Shown piece by piece: positions 9,192-18,640 of a stretch of 64,000 nt of DNA. Below the pieces are notes generated by a model that ran no database searches, had not been told where the DNA came from, and was given only the letters and a program-made list of their open reading frames with translations. The first letter of the stretch is position 1; each line of letters begins with the position of its first letter. A program made the translations under genes and the position numbers. The DNA lies in contig JACKBU010000005.1 of the NCBI GenBank assembly GCA_020634395.1, positions 175,237 through 239,236 on the forward strand, given 5' to 3'. This stretch comes from Ardenticatenaceae bacterium (GTDB taxonomy: Bacteria > Chloroflexota > Anaerolineae > Promineifilales > Promineifilaceae).

Positions 9192-9485
9192 CTGCAGGGT
9201 ATGATACGTAGCGAAACGGCGCCTGACAAGCGAAGCCCGGAAGACAGGGCAGTGCGCCGGTCTCGCCAGCCGGGTTATTTTGCGGCACAATAGGGGCATA
9301 GCGTTGCCAGAATGTTTTGCCAGTATCCTTCACGGTTGCCGCAGAAACGGCCGTGTCCCTCTGCTGCCATGCATCCTGGCAGGTTATTAACAGCAAATTA
9401 CCAGATTGCTGCCGGCAAATCGTGTCATAATGGATGGCATACCTGTATATCCCAGCTCATGGCATCCGAAAGAAGTGCGCGCGTG

Positions 9486-12400
9486 ATGAATACTTACCCA
9501 TTGACCGAGACAGAAAAATCGCAAATGGAACGGTTACACCGTCTGGAACGGCTTTCGCAGATAAGCGGTGAAATAATGAGTAATTTGGGCCGGCTGCCTC
9601 TGGACGACCGGCTGACGCTCATTGTTCGCCAGGCAAAGGAGATTTTGGGCGCTGAATGCTGTGGCATCTTTTTGGCGCATCGCCCGGGTACATTGACGCT
9701 GGAAGCCAGCGTTGGGCATCATCCAGACGGGTTTCACAAGGGGATGGAGATTGCCGTGCACAGCAGCCCTCGGTCTGGGCTGACCGGGCATATTGCGGCT
9801 TCGGGTGAGCTTTTTCATGCTTATGGCACGGAGCTGCAGCAGCATTTCGCCGTGCGTGGTGATCCGCCGCATGCCGCTTCTCGCCAATGTTACTCCCTGC
9901 TGGCGATTCCTTTGCTGCGCCGCTGGGGTGACCAACAAGAACTGCTGGGACTGCTGCGCACGGATAATAAGCTGGGTCCAGACGGCCGTCCCAGCTCCAA
10001 TTTGTTCTTTAGCCAGGAGGATATCTGGTTATTGCGCCTGTTTGCCGACATTGTGGTTGTGGCTATTGAAGGCGCCGGACTGGTCGCCAGCCTGAATGAA
10101 GAGCGCGACCGCTTTGCCCGCCTGGTGGCCAGTTCGCCAAACGGCGTGGTGGCCAATGACCAGAATGGATTTATCACCGTGTTTGACAGCCAGGCAGAGA
10201 TGATCACCGGATACCGCGCATCGGAGATGATCGGCCAGCCGGTGGCCGGGGTGTATGCGGACCCCGACGAGGCCAGCCGTATTGGAGAACGCCTGCGGGC
10301 GGCCCCGGATGGGCGGCTGGTGGGATTTGAAACGGCCGTGCTCAACCGCCAAAACGAGCCGGTGCCCATCCGCCTGACCGTGACCCGTCTGGTCAACGCC
10401 GGCGGCGAACCCGCCGGCAGCGTTGGCTACTTTGAAGATTTGCGTGACATCCAGGAAACGCGCCGCCGGCTGGAACTGCTGCTCTCGGCCAGCAATGTCG
10501 TGGCCCAGGCGCAAAACATGAGCGAAGGTCTGCAGCATCTAACCGAATTAATGGCTTCCGTGCTGGAACTGAACTTCTGCTATATTTGCATTCTGGACGA
10601 AAGCAATCAATTCCTGGTGGGCCAGGCCATCGCGCCCAACTCGTCGGCCGACCATGATGGCCCCGATTGGTCCAATCTACTGGGACAGAAGGTCAGTGTC
10701 TCTCGCTTTGCCGGGGTGGCCGACTTGCTGAAAACCGGTGGTCCGGTGGTGCTGCAAAAGGAGGAACCGGAGCGGCGCTTTAGCCTGGCTACGCTGCTGC
10801 TGGAACTGGGGTTGGAAGAGGAGTTTCAGTCGCTGCTGGTTTTGCCGCTGCGTGCTGGCGACAACCCGATGGGTTTGCTTTATTTAGGTGATCAACGGCC
10901 GTGGGGCGATGTCCCATTTCCTAACGAACGGTTGGATTTGGTGCAGGCGATTGGCGAACAAACGGCCGTGCTCGTTGACCGTATGCGCGCCTATGAAATG
11001 CGTATGCGGCGCGAGCGGCTGCTTTCCCAGTTGGACAGCGCCTCCCGCCACATTCGCGGCGAACTTGATCCCGAACATTTGGATCATGCTATTCTGCGCC
11101 AGGCTGCACAATTGACCCACTGCACGGCCGCCGGCCTGGCTGCTTATCAACCAAATCAGGGCCGCCTGCTGCTAGAGGCAGCTTATCAGCTGCCGGACTT
11201 TCTTATCGGCTCATCCTGGTCACACGAGATAGGGTTGATCGGCCGAGCAGCGCGTCTCAGTGAAGCGGTTTTTACGAACAGCTACCAAGAGATGTCACCG
11301 CCCGATCCCTTGCTGACTTCATTACCGCTGCAAACCCTGGCGGCCGTTCCCCTGAAACGGGCTGACGAAGTTGAGGCCATTCTCTTTGTCGCCGATACCA
11401 GTGACAGCCATTGGGTGCTGGCGCCTGATATGGAAGTTTTAGAGCGTTTTGCCATCCAGGCGGCGCTTTCCCGGCAGACGGCGCGCCTGATGGGGCGGGA
11501 ACATCGCATTTATGCGCGCATTGCCATGCTGCACCGCATCAGCGACAACATTCAGGCCACCGATGACGTGGGCAAGATCATCCACGTGGTCTTAACCGGT
11601 GTCACGGCTGGCTATGGCCTGGGTTACAACCGGGCGGCCATCTTTCTGCTGGACGATACGGCCAACGTGCTGCTGGGACAGATGGGCATCGGCCATTTTC
11701 GCCATGAACAGGCCACGCAGGATTGGGAGCAGGACATGGTGGAGGGCCAGGACGATTTTCGCCGTTACCTGGCGCGCCTGGAACATGCCTCCCTGCCGCT
11801 GACGCCGCTGGGCAGGCGCATAGAGGGGAGTAAACTGCCCCTGACTGTGGACAAAACGAACCCTCTGAATGAAGTGCTGCAGAACGGCAAGGTGGAAATT
11901 GTCTATCCGGATCAGTTTAACCGTTTTGCGCCCGCTTTTTTGCACCTTTTTGAGCCCACGACGCCGATTGTGATCATCCCCTTGCTGATCCATGACCAGG
12001 CCATCGGCCTGCTGGTGGCCGATAACAAGTTTACGCATGCCCCCATTACCCAGGACGACGTTGAACTGCTGCTGACGGTAGCCAATTCGGCGGCGGTGGC
12101 GGTGGATAAAGCGCGGCTGCATGCAGAAACGCGGCAGGCGCGGGAACGCCTGCAGGCTTTTTACAGCGCCAGCAATATGCTGGCAGCGACACGCGATCCG
12201 GAGCGCATCTGGCGTGAGATCGTCGAGCAGACGTGCCAGGTGGCGCAGGCCAGCCAGGTGCGCATGCTGCTGATCGAGGCTGAGACGGGCAAGGCGCTGG
12301 AATTGGTGGCGACGGGGACTGAGCACGTGGAACAACACACGGCCGTTCCCGAGCACAGCGTCACCATGCAGGTGATGCGCAGCGGCCACTACCAGATCAT

Positions 12401-15400
12401 CAGCGACCTCAGCGAAGCAGATGAACATACGCGCCGGATTGTGGGAGAGGTGGAGCGGCACACGGCCGTAGGCCTGCCGGTCTTTACCGATGGGCAGCAG
12501 GTAGGCGTGATGTGGCTGTATTACAACGAGCCGCGCTCCTTCAAAGAAAGCGAAATCGAAGCCCTGCAGCTCTACGTCAACCAGGTAGCCAACGCCTATG
12601 ATAACGCCCGCCGCCTGCAAGGTCTGGAAAAGATGCGCCAGGCGGCCGAAGACCTGGCCGGAACGGCCGATCTGGAAGGCGTCTTGAAACAAATCGCCCA
12701 CAACGCGCGCCGTGTACTGAACGGCGACCTCATCGCCATCTGGCTGTACGACGACGAGCGGCAAAAATTCATTCTAAAAGAATCGTTGGGTGACGGTTTT
12801 GCTCCGGACATCTGGCAAAATTTCCTCCAGGAAGAGCCCGGCACACAAGGAACCGCTTATCAGGTTATGCAGGTGAGCTGGATTGGCGTAACCGAGGTTG
12901 GCGATGACAACAAATATCCTTTCATCCCGACTCATACCCAGCAGTTGCTGGGGCGGGTGGGCGTGCGCAGCTTTCAGGGGATTGCCTTATCGGTAGGGGA
13001 AGAAAAACTGGGCGTCCTCTATGTTGACTATCGCCAGAACCGCAGTTTTAGTGAAGAGGATCAGATCACGGCGCAGACCTTTGGCAACCATGCCGCGCTG
13101 GCGCTTAAGAAGGCGAAGCTGCTGCACAACGTGCGCAAAGCCCACGACATTGCCCGCGTTGTTGCCCGTGTCATGGCTCTGGATAATTTGGATGATACGC
13201 TGACATCGATCGTGCAGGGTACACGTGAGGTGCTGGAGTGTGATGCCATCACCCTGTACGTGTACGACGAAGAGCGGGATCGCTTTAAGTATCCGGTGAC
13301 CAGCGATGGCCTTATTCATCCGGAAGAGGTGCAGCGGTACAGAAAAGAGCCCAAAGGCTCGCTGATTTACCGCATGCTGTATCGTGATGAGTTTTATCTG
13401 GCCGAAAATGTGCCTCAGGATGAGGAGTTTGGCCTAACCCGATTTGCGCGTGAAGAACAGATTGCTGCCTGTGTAGCGATACCCCTGGTGGTTAACAGGA
13501 GCCATGTGGGCGTCATGTTCGTCAATTACCGCCACGCGCACAGCTTCACCGGTGACGAATTAGATAATATGGATCTGTTTGCCAACCAGGCGGCCGTGGC
13601 TATCCAGAATGCGCAGTTGTTTGAACGGCAAGACCGGCGCTCGAATGCCTTGCAGGCACTTTACAAAGCCAGCCAATCCATGACGACAACCCTGGACGTG
13701 GGCAAAATCGTGGAGCAGGTAGTCGCCCAGGCCTGGCATCTGGTCAACTTTGAAGGCCGCCAGATTTCGTATGCCAGCGTGTGGCTGCGCGATACACAAC
13801 CAAATATTATTCGCCTGGCGGCGACGTATCCGTCGCAGGAGATGGCCGTGACGCGCACGGCCGTTGGGGATGTTGTCGATTGGCGTATGGGCAAAAACGG
13901 CCGTGTCGGCATCATCGGCCGGGTCATTCGCAGCGGGCATACCGAGTACGTGCGTAACGTCCTGGAGGACAACGACTATCTGGCCTCCCACGTTGAAACC
14001 CGCTCGGAAGTTGTCGTGCCGATGATTGTGGATCAGGAAGTGATTGGCGTCATCAATGTGGAACATGGCGAGGTTGGCGCCTTTGCCGAAGCCGAGATCA
14101 GCGCCCTGGAAACGCTGGCGGCCCAGGCCGCCATCACCCTGAAAACCATCCGCTACGTACATATGATCGAGCGGCGCGCCGCTGCTCTGCGGTCGCTTTA
14201 CGAGGCCGGCCAGGTAATCACCGGCTCTCTGTCGCTGGATCGGATTTTGGAGCAGATCGCTGAGCAGGCCTATCGCCTCATGGATGGTTCCGAAGCCGCC
14301 TCACCTCTGGGGCTGGTGACGCTGGTGCACCAGGATGAGCTGGTGTTTAAGGCTGCTTTTCCGCTGCAGGCGTGGGAGCAGCTCCAATCCGGGGTAGGCG
14401 ATGCGATTGACCTGGTGAATGGGCATAACGGCCGTACCGGCATCATGGCCCGTGTTCTACGCACCGGCATCACCCAGCGCATCGGCGATGTAATGACCGA
14501 TCCCGATTACATTGCTTACAGCCCCCACACGCGCTCCGAACTGGCTGTGCCTATCAAAATCAAAGGCGAGGTGTTCGGCGTTATCAACATCGAGCATTCA
14601 GACCCCGATGCGTTTGAGCGGGAGGACCAGGAGACGCTGGAACTGCTGGCTGCTCAGGCGGCCGTGGCCATCGAAAACGCCCGTTTGTATGAAGACCTGA
14701 AACAAGTAAAGGGACTGGTTGGGGCGCGCACGGCGCTGGCCTGGATGGGCATGGCCAGCAATGCCTGGCGGCACAGCATCGAAGGGCACGCCGTCAGCAT
14801 CCAGGGAGCGGTGACCTTGCTGCGCATGGATCTGGCCAAGGCTGACGGTCTTCGCCGCCTCTTGCCCACGGCCGTGGACGAACGACTGCAGCTCATCGAC
14901 GAACTGGCCGGCAAAATTCTGGAAAAACCAATTACGCCGCCTCTTTCTTCAGAAGACGGCGTGCAGCCGGTCATCATCAACGACCTGATTAGCGAGCGGC
15001 TGGATCAATTGTGGAAGAATGAGCCTTATCAAGGCGTGGCCGGGCCACTTTTAAACCTGGAAGCTACGGCGGATACGGCCGTATGGGCCAGCCCGGAATG
15101 GGTGCGCCTGGCTCTGGATTTGTTGGTCGACAATGCCGTCCAGGCCATGCAGCACAGCCGGCAGCCGGCACTTACCCTTTCCACCTGCCTGGCCGGAGAA
15201 CAGATTGAAATCGCCATTCAGGACACCGGCCCTGGAATTCCCCTCGACCTGCAGCCCCGGCTTTTTCTGGAACCCCTGGATGATCCCCAAAAAGAGGGCC
15301 GTCTTGGCCGCGGCCTGTTGATGGTGCAGGCCATTGTAGAGACATTTGGCGGCGATGTACGCCTGGAACAGACTGGCCCGGAAGGCACGATTATGGTTGT

Positions 15401-15428
15401 AGCGCTGCCCCGGTTTCAAGTCTCGTAG
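9486..15428 (+). CDS. Giant multi-GAF/PAS sensor histidine kinase
   Basis: The product has 1,980 residues. Reading in order: GAF (about 20-200), PAS (206-325), then eight more GAF-like repeats starting near 330, 508, 673, 888, 1051, 1223, 1390 and 1570, then a kinase core from about 1750. The ATPase domain is complete: N box LVDNAVQAM near 1880, G1 box DTGPGIP near 1912, G2 box GRGLLMVQ. The dimerisation helix has WRHSIEGHA, not a standard H-box (no H-D/E-x-x-x-P), so the phosphorylated His is uncertain. No membrane segment is visible, so it should be cytosolic. The start is uncertain; the ATG at 9459 is also possible. Receiver genes follow immediately and are likely partners. Confidence 0.9.
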   Translation: MNTYPLTETEKSQMERLHRLERLSQISGEIMSNLGRLPLDDRLTLIVRQAKEILGAECCGIFLAHRPGTLTLEASVGHHPDGFHKGMEIAVHSSPRSGLTGHIAASGELFHAYGTELQQHFAVRGDPPHAASRQCYSLLAIPLLRRWGDQQELLGLLRTDNKLGPDGRPSSNLFFSQEDIWLLRLFADIVVVAIEGAGLVASLNEERDRFARLVASSPNGVVANDQNGFITVFDSQAEMITGYRASEMIGQPVAGVYADPDEASRIGERLRAAPDGRLVGFETAVLNRQNEPVPIRLTVTRLVNAGGEPAGSVGYFEDLRDIQETRRRLELLLSASNVVAQAQNMSEGLQHLTELMASVLELNFCYICILDESNQFLVGQAIAPNSSADHDGPDWSNLLGQKVSVSRFAGVADLLKTGGPVVLQKEEPERRFSLATLLLELGLEEEFQSLLVLPLRAGDNPMGLLYLGDQRPWGDVPFPNERLDLVQAIGEQTAVLVDRMRAYEMRMRRERLLSQLDSASRHIRGELDPEHLDHAILRQAAQLTHCTAAGLAAYQPNQGRLLLEAAYQLPDFLIGSSWSHEIGLIGRAARLSEAVFTNSYQEMSPPDPLLTSLPLQTLAAVPLKRADEVEAILFVADTSDSHWVLAPDMEVLERFAIQAALSRQTARLMGREHRIYARIAMLHRISDNIQATDDVGKIIHVVLTGVTAGYGLGYNRAAIFLLDDTANVLLGQMGIGHFRHEQATQDWEQDMVEGQDDFRRYLARLEHASLPLTPLGRRIEGSKLPLTVDKTNPLNEVLQNGKVEIVYPDQFNRFAPAFLHLFEPTTPIVIIPLLIHDQAIGLLVADNKFTHAPITQDDVELLLTVANSAAVAVDKARLHAETRQARERLQAFYSASNMLAATRDPERIWREIVEQTCQVAQASQVRMLLIEAETGKALELVATGTEHVEQHTAVPEHSVTMQVMRSGHYQIISDLSEADEHTRRIVGEVERHTAVGLPVFTDGQQVGVMWLYYNEPRSFKESEIEALQLYVNQVANAYDNARRLQGLEKMRQAAEDLAGTADLEGVLKQIAHNARRVLNGDLIAIWLYDDERQKFILKESLGDGFAPDIWQNFLQEEPGTQGTAYQVMQVSWIGVTEVGDDNKYPFIPTHTQQLLGRVGVRSFQGIALSVGEEKLGVLYVDYRQNRSFSEEDQITAQTFGNHAALALKKAKLLHNVRKAHDIARVVARVMALDNLDDTLTSIVQGTREVLECDAITLYVYDEERDRFKYPVTSDGLIHPEEVQRYRKEPKGSLIYRMLYRDEFYLAENVPQDEEFGLTRFAREEQIAACVAIPLVVNRSHVGVMFVNYRHAHSFTGDELDNMDLFANQAAVAIQNAQLFERQDRRSNALQALYKASQSMTTTLDVGKIVEQVVAQAWHLVNFEGRQISYASVWLRDTQPNIIRLAATYPSQEMAVTRTAVGDVVDWRMGKNGRVGIIGRVIRSGHTEYVRNVLEDNDYLASHVETRSEVVVPMIVDQEVIGVINVEHGEVGAFAEAEISALETLAAQAAITLKTIRYVHMIERRAAALRSLYEAGQVITGSLSLDRILEQIAEQAYRLMDGSEAASPLGLVTLVHQDELVFKAAFPLQAWEQLQSGVGDAIDLVNGHNGRTGIMARVLRTGITQRIGDVMTDPDYIAYSPHTRSELAVPIKIKGEVFGVINIEHSDPDAFEREDQETLELLAAQAAVAIENARLYEDLKQVKGLVGARTALAWMGMASNAWRHSIEGHAVSIQGAVTLLRMDLAKADGLRRLLPTAVDERLQLIDELAGKILEKPITPPLSSEDGVQPVIINDLISERLDQLWKNEPYQGVAGPLLNLEATADTAVWASPEWVRLALDLLVDNAVQAMQHSRQPALTLSTCLAGEQIEIAIQDTGPGIPLDLQPRLFLEPLDDPQKEGRLGRGLLMVQAIVETFGGDVRLEQTGPEGTIMVVALPRFQVS

Positions 15429-15487
15429 GCGGTTGCGGTTGACGTAGTGATTGGACAAGAGTTGTACTGGAATGAAGGAGGAGAGCA

Positions 15488-15895
15488 ATGGACCAGAACT
15501 GCCGAATTCTTCTGGTGACCAATAACCCCGCTTCTGCCTGGGTGAAAGCGGTGACGCGGATCCTGACGCAAATGGGTGAAATTTGTCTCGTGTCGGCGCA
15601 GGATGCGGCCGCTGCCTGCCAGGAGGGCTGTTATGATTTGGCCCTGATGGACACCAGCGCGTTGGCGGAGGATGCGGCGGACCTGGTGGCGGAACTGGCG
15701 GATTGCCAGGATAATCTGCCTATCGTTGTCGTGACGACTTCGCCTACCTGGCAGCGGGCGCGGGAAGTATTTTTGGCGGGGGCGACAGACTACGTGCGGC
15801 GTACGTTTGATGAGGAGAAGCTTCGCCAGTTGTGTCAATCGGCAATAACCAGGAGGAAAGCTGTTGTCCGACCGAACGATTCTCTTGGTGGATAA
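15488..15895 (+). CDS. Stand-alone receiver-domain protein, atypical
   Basis: The 135-residue protein is a single CheY-like receiver. The phosphoacceptor Asp is in LALMDTS near residue 55. The first acidic pocket is changed (ILLVTNNP instead of LVDDD), and the usual Lys before the last helix is replaced (DYVRRTF instead of DYIxKP). It may be weakly phosphorylated or not at all. AAGGAGGAGAG precedes the ATG. Its 3' end overlaps the next receiver gene by 32 nt, so the two are translationally coupled. It lies 59 nt after the giant kinase and is probably in the same operon. Confidence 0.85.
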   Translation: MDQNCRILLVTNNPASAWVKAVTRILTQMGEICLVSAQDAAAACQEGCYDLALMDTSALAEDAADLVAELADCQDNLPIVVVTTSPTWQRAREVFLAGATDYVRRTFDEEKLRQLCQSAITRRKAVVRPNDSLGG

Positions 15896-16472
15896 TGAAC
15901 CAGTGTATCTACAGCTTGCCCAGGAGTACCTGGAACGACACGGGTATCGGGTGATTTGCGCGGCAGATGCGGTGACGGCGCGGCAGATTTTGCTGGAAAC
16001 GGCCGTTGACGTGGCCATCATCGACATCCGCCTGCTGGACGACACTGATGAACGGGACCGCGAAGGTCTGCACCTGGCGATGGACACGATGTGGGGCCGC
16101 TACGTCCCAAAAATTATGCTGACGCGCCATGAATCGGTAGCCAACGCGGTGGAAGCATTACGGCCGTTACACAGTGGCCAAGCCCCCGCCGTCAACTTTA
16201 TAATGAAGCACGAAGGCTTCCCCGCCTTGCTGACGGCCGTTGAAGGCGCTCTCCATGTCGACGTCGTCAAGCTGCGGCGTTTTTTGTATTTGCACTTCAA
16301 TTACAGCGAGCTGCGCGACCTTTGTTTTGATTTCCAGGTGGATTTTGATACCCTGGCCGGTGATAACAAGCGGGATAAAGTCCGAGAACTGGTTGCTTAT
16401 TTTGAGCGCCGCGGCAGGGTGCGCCATCTGCTCATCAACAGCCGGCGGCGCCGGCCACAAGCGCCCTGGTAA
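15864..16472 (+). CDS. Receiver domain fused to effector-associated (death-like) domain
   Basis: Translation starts at TTG 15864 behind a perfect AGGAGGAAAG. Residues 1-125 form a receiver with pocket Asp in LLVDNEP, phosphoacceptor in IIDIRL near residue 53 and Lys in FIMKHEG. The acceptor is followed by an acidic insert, LLDDTDERDREGL. Residues 135-190 (LRRFLYLHFNYSELRDLCFD, then GDNKRDKVRELVAYFERRGR) match the compact helical effector-associated/death-like domains of bacterial conflict systems (Kaur and Aravind families); I cannot name the EAD number. Known EADs mediate homotypic recruitment, so phosphorylation may control assembly with an EAD-bearing effector. No second EAD protein is seen in this window. 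Confidence 0.8.
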   Translation: MSDRTILLVDNEPVYLQLAQEYLERHGYRVICAADAVTARQILLETAVDVAIIDIRLLDDTDERDREGLHLAMDTMWGRYVPKIMLTRHESVANAVEALRPLHSGQAPAVNFIMKHEGFPALLTAVEGALHVDVVKLRRFLYLHFNYSELRDLCFDFQVDFDTLAGDNKRDKVRELVAYFERRGRVRHLLINSRRRRPQAPW

Positions 16473-16498
16473 ACCGCAAGGAGAAGTCAAGAAAATCC

Positions 16499-18460
16499 AT
16501 GGCCCAAATTACCATTCTTTTATGCGATAACAACCAGGACTTTTTAAAGATATGCGGCGAATTTCTAGAAACCCAGGGGTACCACGTGCGCCGTGCGGCT
16601 TCCCCGGAAGAAGCTGTGGATCTCCTGGAAAACGGCCGTATCCACCTGGCCATCCTCGATTTGCGCCTGGTTAACGATGCCGACGAAAAGGATCGCTCCG
16701 GGCTGCAGATTGCCCAGCAGTATGCCCGTTCTATCCCCAAGCTCATTTTAACCCGCTTCCCTACGTATCAAGACGTTGTGGAAGCGCTGCGGTTGGATCA
16801 ATACCAGCTGCCGCCGGCCGTCGATTTTGTCGATAAACGACAAGGTTTCCAGCATATCCTGGAATCGGTTCAGGCAGCCGAGGCCAAGTATTTGCCGCTC
16901 AACTGGGAACTGCGCCTGAACTGGCAGGGCAATTCTGCCCTGCAGATTCTGGCGGAAGTGGAACCGGCGCTCCTGCAAGCTGGCCTGGTCGATCATCAAG
17001 AAGAGCTTCAGGATCATTTTCGGTTCCTCTTTGCCCACTGCGAGCAGGTAACGATTGGGGCGCCTTTGCTGCGCCAGCCCGGTGCGGTAGCTCTGCCGGT
17101 TGTCGGCTTTAACCCGGCTGGCGTGGAGGGGCAATACGTGGTTGTTGTGGGCCGGGCAGAGGTGGTTACCGAGGAGGTCTCTCACTTTGAAACGGCCGTG
17201 CCCCCCAACTACAGCGCCCGCTTCCTGGCTTTGCGGGCGATGCACCGTGGCGCGCGCCTGGCGGCGGCGGCTTACACGCTCAGCAGCGGCCGTCTGGAGG
17301 AGATAGATTCGCTGCGGCAGGCGTATTGGCGTTATCCGGTGACGGCCGTTCTCAACCTCATCGACCACCTGTATCAGAACAACCTGAGCCATTGGCACAA
17401 CGCGGCCCGCCCCCTACCCGACGAGGCAGCACACAGCGCCTTCTACCGGCGTTGGCTGGCCTGGCCGGAGGAAGCGTCTCCCGAGTGGTGGCAGAATCAA
17501 CTCAGAGCCATCGGTGAGCAGGCGCAGCGCGCACATTTGCTGGATACCTTCCATCTGACGGCCGTGCAGCTTACCTGCCGCCTGCCTGACGATCCGGTGG
17601 GCGAACTGCTTGTTTTGCCCAATCCGTTGCGGCAGTCGTGGCTGCCACCGCTGACGACCTGGGGATTGATACACGGCCGTATCGACCTGGACCGGACACT
17701 GGGCAGCGTTCGCGGCCAGAGCTGGGTCATCGACTTTAGCCAGGCCGGGCCTGGACCTCTTCTGGCCGATTACGTCAGTTTGGAAGCCAGCCTGCGCCTG
17801 GACATCAACGACGCACCCGATTTGTGGTCCTGGCATCGTCTGAATGAAGCGTTGAGCCGGGCGGAAGCGCTCGATTCGCTGCCCGAAGTGGCAAATTTGC
17901 CCGCGGCTGTGGACAAAGCCCGGCAGGTCATCGGTCATTTGCGTTGTTGGGCGGCCGTTCAGGCGCGCGCCGAAAAAGCGGAGTACGAGCAAGTCTTGTT
18001 TGCCTGCACTTTGGCTCGATTGGCCGCTTTTGACCCCACGCAGCGGTATCCTCGCCAGGCGTTGGCCTCGTTTGTGCAGGGGGTGTTGTTGACGGCCGTT
18101 CTTGCCACTGCCCCTTCCGCTCCTCCTCTGACGGCTGAACTGCCAGCCGCTGGTTTGGAAGGCCTCTGGATTGATCGCGATAACAAAGTCGTCTGGGTTG
18201 AGGGACGGCGAATCGAACTCACCCCACAGGACTTCGACATCATCACGTATCTCTACGAGCGTGCCGGCCAGTTGTGCGAACGCAAAGCCATCGTCGAAGA
18301 GGCGCTGGGCGAAACCTATGACGAATTCGACCCCGAGCAAAGCCGCCTGAACAGCGCCATGAGCCGTCTCCGGCAAAAAATAGAGCCGGACCCTCGCCAG
18401 GTACGATATCTGCTCACCGTGCGCGGTCACGGATATCGCCTCCTGACCGAAGCTCCCTGA
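16499..18460 (+). CDS. Receiver / TCAD9-like kinase-fold / winged-helix response regulator
   Basis: The 653-residue protein has a receiver (1-125) with acceptor in LAILDLRL and the same insert type as its neighbour (VNDADEKDRSGL). A middle region (about 150-540) looks like the aminoglycoside-phosphotransferase-like fold called ternary complex-associated domain 9: a strand VVVVGRAE followed by EVSHFETAV, HGRIDLDRTL near residue 391 and IDFSQAGPGPLLADY near 410. The OmpR-type winged helix (560-650) ends VRGHGYRLL. The usual ATP Lys is Val and the HGD Asp is Arg, so this kinase fold may be catalytically dead. Assignment of the middle domain is from memory of the family. Confidence 0.78.
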   Translation: MAQITILLCDNNQDFLKICGEFLETQGYHVRRAASPEEAVDLLENGRIHLAILDLRLVNDADEKDRSGLQIAQQYARSIPKLILTRFPTYQDVVEALRLDQYQLPPAVDFVDKRQGFQHILESVQAAEAKYLPLNWELRLNWQGNSALQILAEVEPALLQAGLVDHQEELQDHFRFLFAHCEQVTIGAPLLRQPGAVALPVVGFNPAGVEGQYVVVVGRAEVVTEEVSHFETAVPPNYSARFLALRAMHRGARLAAAAYTLSSGRLEEIDSLRQAYWRYPVTAVLNLIDHLYQNNLSHWHNAARPLPDEAAHSAFYRRWLAWPEEASPEWWQNQLRAIGEQAQRAHLLDTFHLTAVQLTCRLPDDPVGELLVLPNPLRQSWLPPLTTWGLIHGRIDLDRTLGSVRGQSWVIDFSQAGPGPLLADYVSLEASLRLDINDAPDLWSWHRLNEALSRAEALDSLPEVANLPAAVDKARQVIGHLRCWAAVQARAEKAEYEQVLFACTLARLAAFDPTQRYPRQALASFVQGVLLTAVLATAPSAPPLTAELPAAGLEGLWIDRDNKVVWVEGRRIELTPQDFDIITYLYERAGQLCERKAIVEEALGETYDEFDPEQSRLNSAMSRLRQKIEPDPRQVRYLLTVRGHGYRLLTEAP

Positions 18461-18485
18461 CATTCATCTGACAGTTAAATGTGAC

Positions 18486-18522
18486 AAAGCGCCATCATCC
18501 AGCCAGATGATGGCGCTTTTTT
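18486..18522 (+). terminator. Intrinsic terminator after the receiver operon
   Basis: A 13-bp perfect stem (18486-18498 with 18507-18519) with an 8-nt loop ends in a T-run to 18522. It closes the kinase/receiver operon that starts at 9486. Confidence 0.9.
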
Positions 18523-18640
18523 GGGCGATAACTGGCACGAAAGTAGCCGGGAACGTTTCCGCCGCCTGCGTATACTGAAGGTATAAGTAGTAGGTGATTG
18601 CGTTCTGCAATCGCAAACTTCAGCAGATGGAGGTGTTCCT

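Noticed and set aside
10029..12764. Long antisense ORFs opposite the multi-GAF kinase (for example 390 codons at 11592-12764)
   Set aside because: Low-complexity His/Gln/Arg-rich translations typical of shadows, with no start signals.
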